A stretch of 64,000 nt of DNA, from positions 62,001-126,000 of the IMG/VR virus record IMGVR_UViG_3300023202_000068; one strand, 5' to 3'. Within the stretch, counting starts at the first letter, position 1, and the number at the start of each line of letters is the position of its first letter. The notes beneath the pieces were generated by a model. The model saw only the letters and a program-made list of their open reading frames with translations. It searched no databases and was not told the origin of the DNA. The position numbers and the translations under genes are program-made. This DNA is from a virus. This document shows positions 15,569 through 22,882 of the stretch, in pieces.

Positions 15569-16071
15569 TGACCTATATGATAATAGGGATGCTGATGGTC
15601 GCAGCGTTTCGAATATTCGACAAAAAGACCGTTAGAGTTGAGTGGCAGGCTATTGGAGGCTTTCTTGGCTTCATGGCTGTTGTAACTTTTTTAAGAATAT
15701 CAATGTACGATTACGTACACATGGCAGACCCAGACTTTATACCAAAAATGCACGGGGCTTTACTTGAAATGCCCAAGATCATGTTTTCACTGGTTTGGTG
15801 GGAGGATGGTTTTTACGTACTCCCTATTGTATTGGCGTTTAGATATCTGCCAAAGAAGATTGCTATAGCTTTCGCAATTTTTATGTCTGCTTGGTTTGGT
15901 ACAGGACACCTTTACCAAGGTATCAGTGGTGTATTTATTACATCATTATATCCATACTTAGTAGCCTATCGCTTTGGAAAGAAGTATGGTTACGGCACGG
16001 TTATGGTCGGTCACGTTCTTTATGACTATATTACATACTACACAGTTATCGTTGCACCACTCTTGCTTTAG
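15565..16071 (+). CDS. CPBP (CAAX/Abi)-like intramembrane protease
   Basis: A 168-residue polytopic membrane protein. Three spaced motifs fit the CPBP family: E80-D81 in WWEDGFYVL, F111-x3-H115 in FGTGHLYQG, and H150-x3-D154 in VGHVLYDY. In known members these Glu and His residues sit in membrane helices and bind the catalytic metal. The usual first motif is EExxxR; here it is ED with no Arg at the expected place, so activity is uncertain. It lies after the spike gene and before a terminator, so it may be expressed late. Possible roles: processing an envelope protein, or protection against colicin-like attack. Confidence 0.5.
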   Translation: MMTYMIIGMLMVAAFRIFDKKTVRVEWQAIGGFLGFMAVVTFLRISMYDYVHMADPDFIPKMHGALLEMPKIMFSLVWWEDGFYVLPIVLAFRYLPKKIAIAFAIFMSAWFGTGHLYQGISGVFITSLYPYLVAYRFGKKYGYGTVMVGHVLYDYITYYTVIVAPLLL

Positions 16072-16120
16072 TGGTATATTATAAATAAGACTGGCTTTTT
16101 TCATCTAGTCTCCTTTGGGT

Positions 16121-16156
16121 AACCCCTGTCGATTTAATGTTGACAGGGGTTTTTTT
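16121..16156 (+). terminator. Rho-independent terminator after the CPBP-like gene
   Basis: A 10-bp perfect stem AACCCCTGTC (16121-16130) with GACAGGGGTT (16142-16151) and an 11-base loop, followed by a run of T to 16156. It closes the tail-spike operon. Confidence 0.9.
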
Positions 16157-16217
16157 ATTAGATACGATAGAAATGATGGTATCTAACAATAACAAACATA
16201 TATAAAGGAGAAATTAT

Positions 16218-17165
16218 ATGAAAAAATTACTATTACTGTGTATTACAGTAATGGCAGCAGGTTGTGCTAAAGATGGTACAGTGCGATTGCCAGACCTTGG
16301 TCCTGAAGTAAAACTACTTCAAGCCAATGATGAACTTCAAGACATGAGACTCGATAGTCTTGAAATTAGAGTAACAGATCTTGAGTCGAGAATGTCAGAT
16401 GCAGAAGACGCTATTGACGCTAACGAAGAGAAAATCTCTGAGCTTTGTGATTCTGTTGCAGATCTAGAGGAAGACCTTGACGCATTGAGATCAGAACTTC
16501 GATCAGAAGTTAGAAGTCTTCGTCGTGCCGATAGACAACAGAGACGCACACTACGTAGAAAAGTACGTAAATTGCGCATGAAGTTGTTGGCAGAAATGCG
16601 GTCTCGACAATCTGCAGATCAAGCATTGCAGAGAGAAATCGATAGTTTAGAGCGCACAGTTCGTCGTAACACTGCTATTCAGTCTCTAATCAACGGCTTC
16701 CTAGCATACGGTCTATATCAGACTAATCAGCGTATCGATCAGTTGCAATCTAGAATCGCTAGAGCCCTTTCTGATCTAAATAGTCGTGTTGGAGTTTTAG
16801 AGAGCGAAGTTACTGATATCCAAAATAACATCACAAGAATTGCTTCAGCTATTAGAGGTATTTACACTAGAGTTGGCGAATTGGAAAGCAGCATGATCAG
16901 TGTTGATGAGCAATGTGACGGTAGCTACCTACTCAATACTCCAGACGGTACTTTCGGTATTGGCTATGAAACTCGTGAAGTTACGGAAAACTTTAGCATT
17001 GGCGACACAGTTCAATACTTTGATTGCGAACTTACAGTTCGTGGAAGGTGTTTTAAAGGACAAAATCGATCACTTACTATTAGTGACAGCGGTAGCGTTA
17101 CTTTTGACGTAATCGACGACGTAATGCTTATGGAAATTCCAGCACCTACTTGTGAGGGGGAATAA
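16218..17165 (+). CDS. coiled-coil lipoprotein
   Basis: A 315-residue product with AAAGGAG before ATG. The signal MKKLLLLCITVMAAGC ends in a lipobox. Residues about 30-150 and 180-225 are long charged heptad coiled coils (LESRMSDAEDAIDANEEKIS; LRSELRSEVRSLRRADRQQR), split by a short hydrophobic hinge (IQSLINGFLAYGLYQTN). The last 85 residues form a strand-rich Cys-containing domain (FGIGYETREVTENFSIGDTV). A lipid-anchored coiled coil could reach across the periplasm. It stands alone behind a terminator and pairs with the secreted protein that follows. Function unknown. Confidence 0.7.
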   Translation: MKKLLLLCITVMAAGCAKDGTVRLPDLGPEVKLLQANDELQDMRLDSLEIRVTDLESRMSDAEDAIDANEEKISELCDSVADLEEDLDALRSELRSEVRSLRRADRQQRRTLRRKVRKLRMKLLAEMRSRQSADQALQREIDSLERTVRRNTAIQSLINGFLAYGLYQTNQRIDQLQSRIARALSDLNSRVGVLESEVTDIQNNITRIASAIRGIYTRVGELESSMISVDEQCDGSYLLNTPDGTFGIGYETREVTENFSIGDTVQYFDCELTVRGRCFKGQNRSLTISDSGSVTFDVIDDVMLMEIPAPTCEGE

Positions 17166-17167
17166 TC

Positions 17168-17587
17168 ATGAAAGCACTATTTTTAGCACTCACACTAATG
17201 GTAACTCCAGCTTTTGGGTTTGAAGTACCTAAAGATGCGGTTATTAAGGTTTACGATAAGAGCGGAAAGCAAATTGGTGAAATGAAGCGGTCTGAGTATA
17301 AAGTAGTAAAACTAGGTACATCAAAAGTAAAGATTGTTGAGAAAAGAGTTGAAGTACCTGTTCAAAAGATTCGCAAAGTTAAACACCACAAGTCTGTAAT
17401 TGTACACGCAGGCGCAGGACCAAACGGACTTAGGGCAAGAAATAACGGAGAAGAGTTTGTAGTAAGAGAAAGACAGAGACCAGTCGGAGGATTGACTGGA
17501 TGTGTGTCTGAAAATGGTACTGGTATTTGTGCTAGCGCATTTACTAACGAGACGCTAACTCTCGGTATCAAATTTGATTTTGATTAA
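17168..17587 (+). CDS. secreted protein, paralogue of the one at 20478
   Basis: A 139-residue product. The signal peptide (MKALFLALTLMVTPAFG) is followed by a basic strand-rich part (EYKVVKLGTSKVKIVEKRVE), a HAGAGPNGL block and a C-terminus LTLGIKFDFD. The gene at 20478 has the same order (KYMIVRRGAKKKK, GSDPNDL, and an aromatic end MGGIGVSF). A terminal Phe-rich strand is typical of proteins that insert in or attach to the outer membrane, but no barrel is seen. It is the last coding gene before the tRNA. Confidence 0.6.
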   Translation: MKALFLALTLMVTPAFGFEVPKDAVIKVYDKSGKQIGEMKRSEYKVVKLGTSKVKIVEKRVEVPVQKIRKVKHHKSVIVHAGAGPNGLRARNNGEEFVVRERQRPVGGLTGCVSENGTGICASAFTNETLTLGIKFDFD

Positions 17588-17594
17588 TAAACAT

Positions 17595-17667
17595 GATGCT
17601 GTAGCTCAGTTGGTAGAGCAATGGATTGATAAACCATAGGACGGGGGTTCAAGTCCCTCCAGCATTG
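17595..17667 (+). tRNA. trnI: tRNA-Ile (anticodon GAT)
   Basis: A full 73-base cloverleaf: acceptor GATGCTG/CAGCATT, D stem GCTC/GAGC, anticodon loop TTGATAA with GAT at 17628-17630, T arm GGGGG/CCCTC around TTCAAGT. The lowest anticodon-stem pair is an A-A mismatch and the discriminator base is G, both unusual for Ile. CCA is not encoded. It reads AUC/AUU, common codons in this AT-rich genome. Confidence 0.88.
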
Positions 17668-17770
17668 GTTCTGCCGTTGGCAATTATCTAGGATACTGTA
17701 TTGCTGCAGCCTAGTGAGCCGCAGGTAGTTTAGCCGAACCCATAGGTACAGACAGCAATTGAACTATGGG
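17668..17770 (+). ncRNA. candidate structured RNA with complementary hairpin loops
   Basis: No convincing ORF in this 103-base stretch between the tRNA and a terminator. Two hairpins can be drawn: A, CTAGG 17688-17692 with CCTAG 17710-17714; and B, CCCATAG 17739-17745 with CTATGGG 17764-17770. The loop of A contains ATTGCTG (17700-17706) and the loop of B contains CAGCAAT (17753-17759), which are perfectly complementary, so the loops could kiss. It is probably co-transcribed with the tRNA. The identity of the RNA is unknown. Confidence 0.45.
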
Positions 17771-17818
17771 GCTGTGATGTGTTAGGCTTGTAAAAACACC
17801 ATCACAGCACTTTTTTTT
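17771..17818 (+). terminator. Rho-independent terminator after the tRNA/RNA unit
   Basis: A long stem, GCTGTGATG-TGTT (17771-17783) with AACACCATCACAGC (17795-17808) and one bulge, is followed by eight T (17811-17818). It ends the tRNA plus structured RNA transcript. Confidence 0.9.
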
Positions 17819-17828
17819 AGGAGGAATA

Positions 17829-18113
17829 ATGTATTCAGAATATGGATTAAAAAGCACCGACGAGGTCTTGGAATATATCGAGCGGTACAAGAAAAGACTT
17901 GCCAAGAGAATGACTAGACATAAGGAGTTGTTGAACGATTCGACTCAAGAAAGATTTAAAGACATGCATATGAGGGCTGTTCTGAGTATCAACGCAGAGC
18001 AAACTGCCCTAACTAACGTCAAAAACAAGATTACAGGTGAGTGGAAAAAACTACAAGAAGACTATAAAAAGATACTGGAGGAAGCTGGTGATAATAATAC
18101 GAGGTGTGACTAG
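17829..18113 (+). CDS. small helical hypothetical protein
   Basis: A 94-residue, highly charged, almost all-helical protein (LEYIERYKKRLAKRMTRHKE ... GEWKKLQEDYKKILEEAG). AGGAGGAATA before ATG is a strong ribosome site directly after the terminator. First gene of the unit that leads to the 2OG oxygenase. No family recognised. Confidence 0.65.
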   Translation: MYSEYGLKSTDEVLEYIERYKKRLAKRMTRHKELLNDSTQERFKDMHMRAVLSINAEQTALTNVKNKITGEWKKLQEDYKKILEEAGDNNTRCD

Positions 18114-18288
18114 ACACGCATCAGTAGAGAACAACTTTGAAGATTCAGATGCTGTAAAAGCTGAAGAGTACCAGAACATGTTGCATGAGAATGATTGGGA
18201 TGATGTTAGGTGGATTCACATACCTGGAATGACCTATGAGCAGTACATAAAAGAATATATGAAGAGAATGAACGGAGTGTTTGAATGA
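18088..18288 (+). CDS. small hypothetical protein
   Basis: A 66-residue product. GTG 18088 overlaps the end of the previous gene and has AGGAAG close upstream; the longer in-frame start at 18037 would lie deep inside the neighbour. Acidic middle (ENNFEDSDAVKAEEYQNML) and aromatic end (IPGMTYEQYIKEYMKRMNG). Its stop overlaps the ATG of the oxygenase gene. Confidence 0.55.
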   Translation: MIIIRGVTRHASVENNFEDSDAVKAEEYQNMLHENDWDDVRWIHIPGMTYEQYIKEYMKRMNGVFE

Positions 18289-19103
18289 AGATCGAAAAAG
18301 TAAGTATGGAAGATATAAACTTTGGCTTTACCCTCCTTAAGTCTTTTAGGGAAACTGGTTTTGCAATCATTACAGATCACGGTTTAGATAAAGAAACCCT
18401 TAACGAGTATTACGATAAGTGGTATAGGTATTTTTTAAGCGAAGATAAGCACGCAGATTTATCTGGAGAAGACCACTCAGGCTACTTTCCAATGAATAAG
18501 GAAAAAGCCAAAGGCGCTATCGTTGCAGACATGAAAGAGTTCTTCCACTACTACCCATCTCTAGTTAAAGACCCACTGTTCGGTCTTTCCGATATAGTAT
18601 ATAAACAACTTAATCAGATTGCAGAACTTACACTTACTCGCATTGAAGATCAGCTACCTTCACAGATTGCTCAAGGTCTATCAATGCCGCTGTCATGGAT
18701 GATTCAAAACTCAGAAAAAACGCTCCTTAGAGTGTTACACTACCCACCAGTTAAAGATATTCCACAAGGCGCAGTGAGAGCTGCAGAGCATGAGGATATC
18801 AATTTAATCACCATCTTACCTGGTGCTACTGAAATGGGGCTTGAGGTAAAGGCTGCAGACGGCTCCTGGCTTCCTGTAGAAGCCGGTACGGAAGACTTAG
18901 TAGTCAATGTCGGAGATATGCTGCAAGAGGCTACAGGCGGATATCTGAAGTCCACGCCGCACCGTGTAGTTAACGTCGGCATGGAGACATCTAGACTTTC
19001 TTCACCTTTATTTCTCCACCCACGTCCTGAAGTAGTTTTATCTGATAAATACACCGCAGAGTCGTATCTAGATGAAAGACTTAAGGAATTAGGTCTAAAA
19101 TAA
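18285..19103 (+). CDS. 2OG-Fe(II) oxygenase, isopenicillin N synthase-like
   Basis: A 272-residue protein. The N-terminus has the IPNS-family helix and strand (SFRETGFAIITDHGL). The metal facial triad is H169-x-D171 (HED) and H226 (TPHRVV), and R237-x-S239 would bind the 2-oxoglutarate carboxylate. The fold matches the DIOX_N plus 2OG-FeII_Oxy pair of plant and bacterial small-molecule oxygenases, at a slightly short length. Members hydroxylate or desaturate small molecules, so a metabolite or modified nucleotide is more likely as substrate than a protein. Coupled to the previous small gene by ATGA. Confidence 0.82.
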   Translation: MKIEKVSMEDINFGFTLLKSFRETGFAIITDHGLDKETLNEYYDKWYRYFLSEDKHADLSGEDHSGYFPMNKEKAKGAIVADMKEFFHYYPSLVKDPLFGLSDIVYKQLNQIAELTLTRIEDQLPSQIAQGLSMPLSWMIQNSEKTLLRVLHYPPVKDIPQGAVRAAEHEDINLITILPGATEMGLEVKAADGSWLPVEAGTEDLVVNVGDMLQEATGGYLKSTPHRVVNVGMETSRLSSPLFLHPRPEVVLSDKYTAESYLDERLKELGLK

Positions 19104-19106
19104 TTC

Positions 19107-19134
19107 TTGACTTTTTTACACCCTCTTGTATAAT
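19107..19134 (+). promoter_or_regulatory. sigma70-type promoter
   Basis: TTGACT (19107-19112) and TATAAT (19129-19134) with a 16-bp spacer, 21 bases before the ATG at 19156, which has AGGAGGG. This is close to the bacterial consensus and would be read by unmodified host RNA polymerase, unlike the motif in front of the structural genes. Confidence 0.75.
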
Positions 19135-19155
19135 ATACATAAACAGGAGGGTAAT

Positions 19156-19458
19156 ATGGAATTAAATGGCATATCTAATCTTAAGCTGCAAATCGACAAA
19201 CTCTTTGACGAGCTAGTTAATACAAAGCAAGATTCTCGTGAAATCAAAAAAACCTTAGGTGACATGCAAGACCAGCTAGACGTGCTGGAGCGATATATGG
19301 TATCGATTGCAGATTACCTCGACAAGGTAGATCAAAACGTATACACACGCCCATCCGATAAGCCAGAGAGACTTCCTTATTGGCACGAAGTCCGAGACGA
19401 GCGCGACAAGTATCCAACAAATAGCGAAAGACTAAAGTCATGTGGACTATTAAAGTAG
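19156..19458 (+). CDS. small coiled-coil protein
   Basis: A 100-residue protein. ATG 19156 follows AGGAGGGTAAT; an upstream in-frame ATG at 19126 lies inside the promoter and is rejected. Residues 5-60 are a coiled coil (LQIDKLFDELVNTKQDSREI; MQDQLDVLERYMVSIADYL), and the tail is charged (ERLPYWHEVRDERDKY). First gene of an operon of envelope proteins. Function unknown. Confidence 0.6.
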   Translation: MELNGISNLKLQIDKLFDELVNTKQDSREIKKTLGDMQDQLDVLERYMVSIADYLDKVDQNVYTRPSDKPERLPYWHEVRDERDKYPTNSERLKSCGLLK

Positions 19459-19949
19459 TCCAAATTAGCTTTTTATGTCTGTTTTGGACTACTATAGTAG
19501 CCTGCGGCAGGTTTGAAGCTGCAAAGCCAACTTTTGTTGACCCTGAGCTTCAGCCATACTTTGACAGGTATGTTGAGTACAAGCTTGAATACTTAGGTAC
19601 AGACAGAACCAGAGCAATTGACATATTCTTTGAGTCTTTGCCAGGTAATGCGATAGGCAAGTGTACACTTTACAGTTCTGGTGAGCGTGAGATTAGAATT
19701 GACCCAGACTTTTGGGCTTTTAATTCTGACGCCGATAGAGAACTACTTATGATGCACGAACTTGGGCACTGCGACTTAAACTTAGACCACTCCCCACCAA
19801 GATCAATTATGGAAGTATTCCATATTGGAGGGTATAACTATTCAAGATCATTAGATTATTATTTAAAACAATTTTTTAGCTTGCGTGTAACAATTTCACC
19901 TGTTACACTGGCTACTAAACATATTAACTGTAACCATAGGGAGAAATAA
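19440..19949 (+). CDS. lipoprotein with HExxH motif, paralogue of 6965
   Basis: A 169-residue product overlapping the previous gene by 19 bases. The signal (VVQISFLCLFWTTIVAC) ends in a lipobox. The mature part shares the order YFDRYVEYKLEYLGTD, then FW.. and MMHELGHCDLNLDH, with the gene at 6965. After the HExxH there is a distal His and SIMEV, where metzincin-like enzymes have a Met-turn, so a zinc peptidase is the best guess. The C-terminal 45 residues (YSRSLDYYLKQFF) have no counterpart in the paralogue. Confidence 0.65.
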   Translation: MWTIKVVQISFLCLFWTTIVACGRFEAAKPTFVDPELQPYFDRYVEYKLEYLGTDRTRAIDIFFESLPGNAIGKCTLYSSGEREIRIDPDFWAFNSDADRELLMMHELGHCDLNLDHSPPRSIMEVFHIGGYNYSRSLDYYLKQFFSLRVTISPVTLATKHINCNHREK

Positions 19950-19950
19950 A

Positions 19951-20478
19951 ATGAAACAGTTACTTTTTATATTGGCAGTTACTGCCTTAGTAGGATGCGG
20001 CGAACAAGAAGTTGCCTTTTCACCAGCAGACGGTGCAGACGGTACAGGATGTACTGTTGAGGAAGTTCCAGGTGGTGCAAACATCACTTGCGGCGAGGAA
20101 GTTACCTTTATTGCCGATGGAGAAGACGGTCAAGACGGCGCTACTGGACAGCCTGGTCAAGACGCAGCTACTCTTACAACTGTAGCTTTACCTGCAGGCG
20201 GCTGTTCACAAGTTGGTCCTGGTATCTGGGCTGAGAATGTGAGGAACGGTCAGTTGTTTGACGTATACCTTAACGCTAACTGTGAAGATCGAGATGGGGA
20301 GTATTGCGACAATGTAATTCCTTCATACGGTAGATCTGGACAACTCGATAGTGATGAGCATCCAGGTTCAGGTACGGTTTGTTGGGCTGGCGATTATCAA
20401 ATTAGCGGCTACAAAACAAGTAAGAACTCAAAAGATATCGTAATTAAAGTTTTAGATTTTAACCCAGGAGGAAACTAA
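19951..20478 (+). CDS. lipoprotein with short collagen-like Gly repeats
   Basis: A 175-residue product. Signal MKQLLFILAVTALVGC with lipobox. Residues about 55-72 read DGEDGQDGATGQPGQD, a short Gly-X-Y run as in collagen-like bacterial and phage proteins, which form triple helices. The C-terminal domain has four or more Cys (CSQVGPGIWAENV; CEDRDGEYCDNV; TVCWAGDY). It may be a trimer displayed on the host surface. It is coupled to the secreted protein at 20478. Confidence 0.65.
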   Translation: MKQLLFILAVTALVGCGEQEVAFSPADGADGTGCTVEEVPGGANITCGEEVTFIADGEDGQDGATGQPGQDAATLTTVALPAGGCSQVGPGIWAENVRNGQLFDVYLNANCEDRDGEYCDNVIPSYGRSGQLDSDEHPGSGTVCWAGDYQISGYKTSKNSKDIVIKVLDFNPGGN

Positions 20479-21023
20479 TGAATAATTTTACACAAACACT
20501 TTTTTACTTTGTACTAGCAATGCTAGGACTAATGGCACTAACCCTATTTCAATCAGCAGACGCTAGTGAAGTTGGTGAGAAGTTGAAGGTAGAGTTACGC
20601 GAAGAAGTAGATGCCTTACTAGACCAAGTTGAGAAAGAAGACGTTAGAGGCACTGCTTCTGAAGAAAAAGCACCTAAGCCATTTGAAGACTCGGATATCA
20701 AGAGAGAACTTAAAGACGGTAAGGTTCAAAAGTTCGATGGTAATAAGTACATGATTGTGCGCCGAGGTGCAAAAAAGAAAAAGCCCGTTACAAAGACGAT
20801 TACTGTTGTTAAGAAACAACCTCGTAAGAAGAATAGACTAACTCTGTATGTTGGTAGCGATCCAAACGATCTAGAAACCAACTCAACTAATGACAAGGTT
20901 ATTCTTGACAAAGATGGGCTTTGGGGTGTAGGCTATACACGTAACTTAAACGAAACAATACACCTAGACGCTGTTATTTTGACTAACGAGACGGTAATGG
21001 GTGGAATAGGTGTTAGTTTTTAA
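20478..21023 (+). CDS. secreted protein, paralogue of the one at 17168
   Basis: A 181-residue product. Hydrophobic signal (LFYFVLAMLGLMALTLF) with cleavage likely after SADA. An acidic helical linker (LREEVDALLDQVEKED) is followed by a basic strand-rich part (DGNKYMIVRRGAKKKKPVTK) and a C-terminal strand ending in GGIGVSF. Shared order with the gene at 17168 and location at the end of a parallel lipoprotein operon suggest a duplicated envelope module. Confidence 0.6.
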   Translation: MNNFTQTLFYFVLAMLGLMALTLFQSADASEVGEKLKVELREEVDALLDQVEKEDVRGTASEEKAPKPFEDSDIKRELKDGKVQKFDGNKYMIVRRGAKKKKPVTKTITVVKKQPRKKNRLTLYVGSDPNDLETNSTNDKVILDKDGLWGVGYTRNLNETIHLDAVILTNETVMGGIGVSF

Positions 21024-21289
21024 TGAATAAAGAACTTAGGCAAAAAATTACTAAGTGTTTAAAGGATTATTTGATAGGTCAAGGATGGCCAAATCTTTCA
21101 AACGATCAGATTATTCAGCTTCTGCCGCAAATGTGGAAGAAGATGGAAGCTCAGGGACTTACAAAAGAATTAGAAAGCCAGGGCTTTGGATACGCAAAAT
21201 TTGCACAGTCAGCAATAAGTGCTAAGCAACAGGCTGCAATGAAGGCGGCTTTTGAACAACGATTAAGAAACATGGGGATTAAATTCTAA
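21023..21289 (+). CDS. small hypothetical protein
   Basis: An 88-residue helical protein (MNKELRQKITKCLKDYLIGQ ... AKQQAAMKAAFEQRLRNMG) starting in a TAATG overlap with the previous gene. No signal peptide and no recognised family. Confidence 0.6.
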   Translation: MNKELRQKITKCLKDYLIGQGWPNLSNDQIIQLLPQMWKKMEAQGLTKELESQGFGYAKFAQSAISAKQQAAMKAAFEQRLRNMGIKF

Positions 21290-21579
21290 TGAAACTAGCA
21301 TCAATAAGACTTAACGCACTTGACTTCGCTAGCGAAATCGCTCGTGAATCAAAACAAACTTGCACGGCAATCCAAAATGATATTGACAAGCTCGATATGG
21401 AAATGAAGATGAATCTAATTGATCGTCAAGAGGCTCAGGATAAGATTCACCACCTTAAAGTTGAAAAACGTAATTACAGAATGGTCCATATTAAATATCT
21501 TAAGAAGAGATGGCAGGTTATGGAGTACATGAAAAAAAAGAACGCGCAAGCGGCTGAAAATTATTACACAGGAGAGTAG
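21289..21579 (+). CDS. small coiled-coil protein
   Basis: A 96-residue protein starting in a TAATG overlap. Two helices (DFASEIARESKQTCTAIQND and MNLIDRQEAQDKIHHLKVEK), each amphipathic, form a likely hairpin coiled coil. Basic C-terminus. Function unknown. Confidence 0.6.
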   Translation: MKLASIRLNALDFASEIARESKQTCTAIQNDIDKLDMEMKMNLIDRQEAQDKIHHLKVEKRNYRMVHIKYLKKRWQVMEYMKKKNAQAAENYYTGE

Positions 21580-21580
21580 T

Positions 21581-21835
21581 ATGACCGTAGGTCAGTTAAT
21601 TTCAATTTTACAAAAGTATAACGAAGATACACCTGTGGTCATGAAGAGCACGGGTAGTAGAAGGCACCTGGAAGACTACATCGATGTAGACGCCAGTAAG
21701 ATCCAAACAATGGTTGGTAAGCCTGTATTTAAAGACACGACACACGTAGATAGACAAGTTTATGATGCTACGGAAGTCATTGATGGTCGCGAAGTCCTTA
21801 GTCTAACAGGTGTTCCCTTAATTCAGGAGAAATAA
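21581..21835 (+). CDS. TVGQLI-type small conserved phage protein
   Basis: An 84-residue product. The start MTVGQLISILQKYNEDTPVV is a common opening of small phage proteins of unknown role (TVGEL/I...L.KYpxDtPVv). ACAGGAGAG precedes ATG. The stop overlaps the next ATG (TAATG). Confidence 0.65.
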   Translation: MTVGQLISILQKYNEDTPVVMKSTGSRRHLEDYIDVDASKIQTMVGKPVFKDTTHVDRQVYDATEVIDGREVLSLTGVPLIQEK

Positions 21836-22659
21836 TGCACAGAGATCAACTAGGTATAATAGGTCAGATTCAACCACCTGGATCTAAAATTAAAGTTGAG
21901 GGTGGTGACTCACTTGCGTGGCACTCCCACTGGATTTACCTTAATGACGGAAAAGACCCAGACGGTATCACGGTCAAAGATGCTGCAGACGTTTTTCAAT
22001 TTTTTTCTCCAGACTATCTTTTTGACGGGGCTTTACTCAGACACCCTATAGCTGAGTTTACTAACAATGGCTTTGGAGCGTACTACTCAAACCCATGGAG
22101 CGGCTGTGTTAGTAGAGATCAGATAACAAATGCTCTTGCACTGGCTATCCAAAGCGGTCGCAAAGATATAATGCTTAGGATTATTAAGCACAGCTCGAAG
22201 CGTTTGTTTTTGACCACGTACAATACGATTTTAAACGGCAGAAATCCTAATGAAACCAAGCTTAGCCTGTCAAAGTTCTTCAGTAATCCCAATAATGAAA
22301 ATTATTACAAGTTCCCAGACCCTACAGGTCCAGACATATGGGCTATGATGATTCGTGGCTTAGGAGTGTGGGCATATCTACTCTACCCTCTACTGTTTTT
22401 GTTTGATTTTCACATGGTGCTAAATGCGCTTTACAATAATTACTTAGATAAAGAAAACGATGATCAAATCAACCAAGTTACTAAACTGGTGGTTGGGCTA
22501 GAATATGTCCCTACACCTTTTAGCTGGCTTGCCTGGAAGATATCTGATAAGTCTTTACTTTTAGAGCAGCTTACGAGATACTGGAGTGGGTTTAGGGATT
22601 CACCAGAATACCTACCATTATATCGTAAGAAATTCAAGGAGCTTGGTTTTGAGTCCTAG
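21835..22659 (+). CDS. hypothetical protein with a central membrane segment
   Basis: A 274-residue protein. N-terminal strand-rich domain (GDSLAWHSHWIYLNDGKDPD), then a block NPWSGCVSRDQITNALALAI, and a hydrophobic pair near residues 175-205 (IRGLGVWAYLLYPLLFLFDF). The pattern suggests a membrane anchor with soluble domains on both sides. No family recognised. GGAGAAATA before ATG. Confidence 0.6.
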   Translation: MHRDQLGIIGQIQPPGSKIKVEGGDSLAWHSHWIYLNDGKDPDGITVKDAADVFQFFSPDYLFDGALLRHPIAEFTNNGFGAYYSNPWSGCVSRDQITNALALAIQSGRKDIMLRIIKHSSKRLFLTTYNTILNGRNPNETKLSLSKFFSNPNNENYYKFPDPTGPDIWAMMIRGLGVWAYLLYPLLFLFDFHMVLNALYNNYLDKENDDQINQVTKLVVGLEYVPTPFSWLAWKISDKSLLLEQLTRYWSGFRDSPEYLPLYRKKFKELGFES

Positions 22660-22660
22660 T

Positions 22661-22882
22661 ATGATAGAAGAGTTTTACTTCCACAAGTCTCAAGAAGAGA
22701 TAGATAGAACTCTTGAGTTAACAGGCTTAGCACTAGATGAACTTGAAGAGGTTGTAGAGGGTTACTTTCCAGAAGACCACCACTATCCAGGTCAATTAAA
22801 AGGTCGTGTAAATATAGGGTATGACGGTCGGATTGAAATTAGACACCATTTCTTAAGTAAAATTTTCTGGAGGTCAGAGTGA
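22661..22882 (+). CDS. small acidic hypothetical protein
   Basis: A 73-residue product (MIEEFYFHKSQEEIDRTLEL ...). ATG 22661 follows the previous stop by one base; TTG 22649 is an alternative start, closer to GGAG. Acidic helices, then a His-rich end. No family recognised. Confidence 0.5.
   Translation: MIEEFYFHKSQEEIDRTLELTGLALDELEEVVEGYFPEDHHYPGQLKGRVNIGYDGRIEIRHHFLSKIFWRSE

Noticed and set aside
16080-16087. TATAAATA, identical to the T4 late promoter core
   Set aside because: A strong terminator starts 34 bases downstream, and the motif is not found before other late genes, so it is likely chance in AT-rich DNA.
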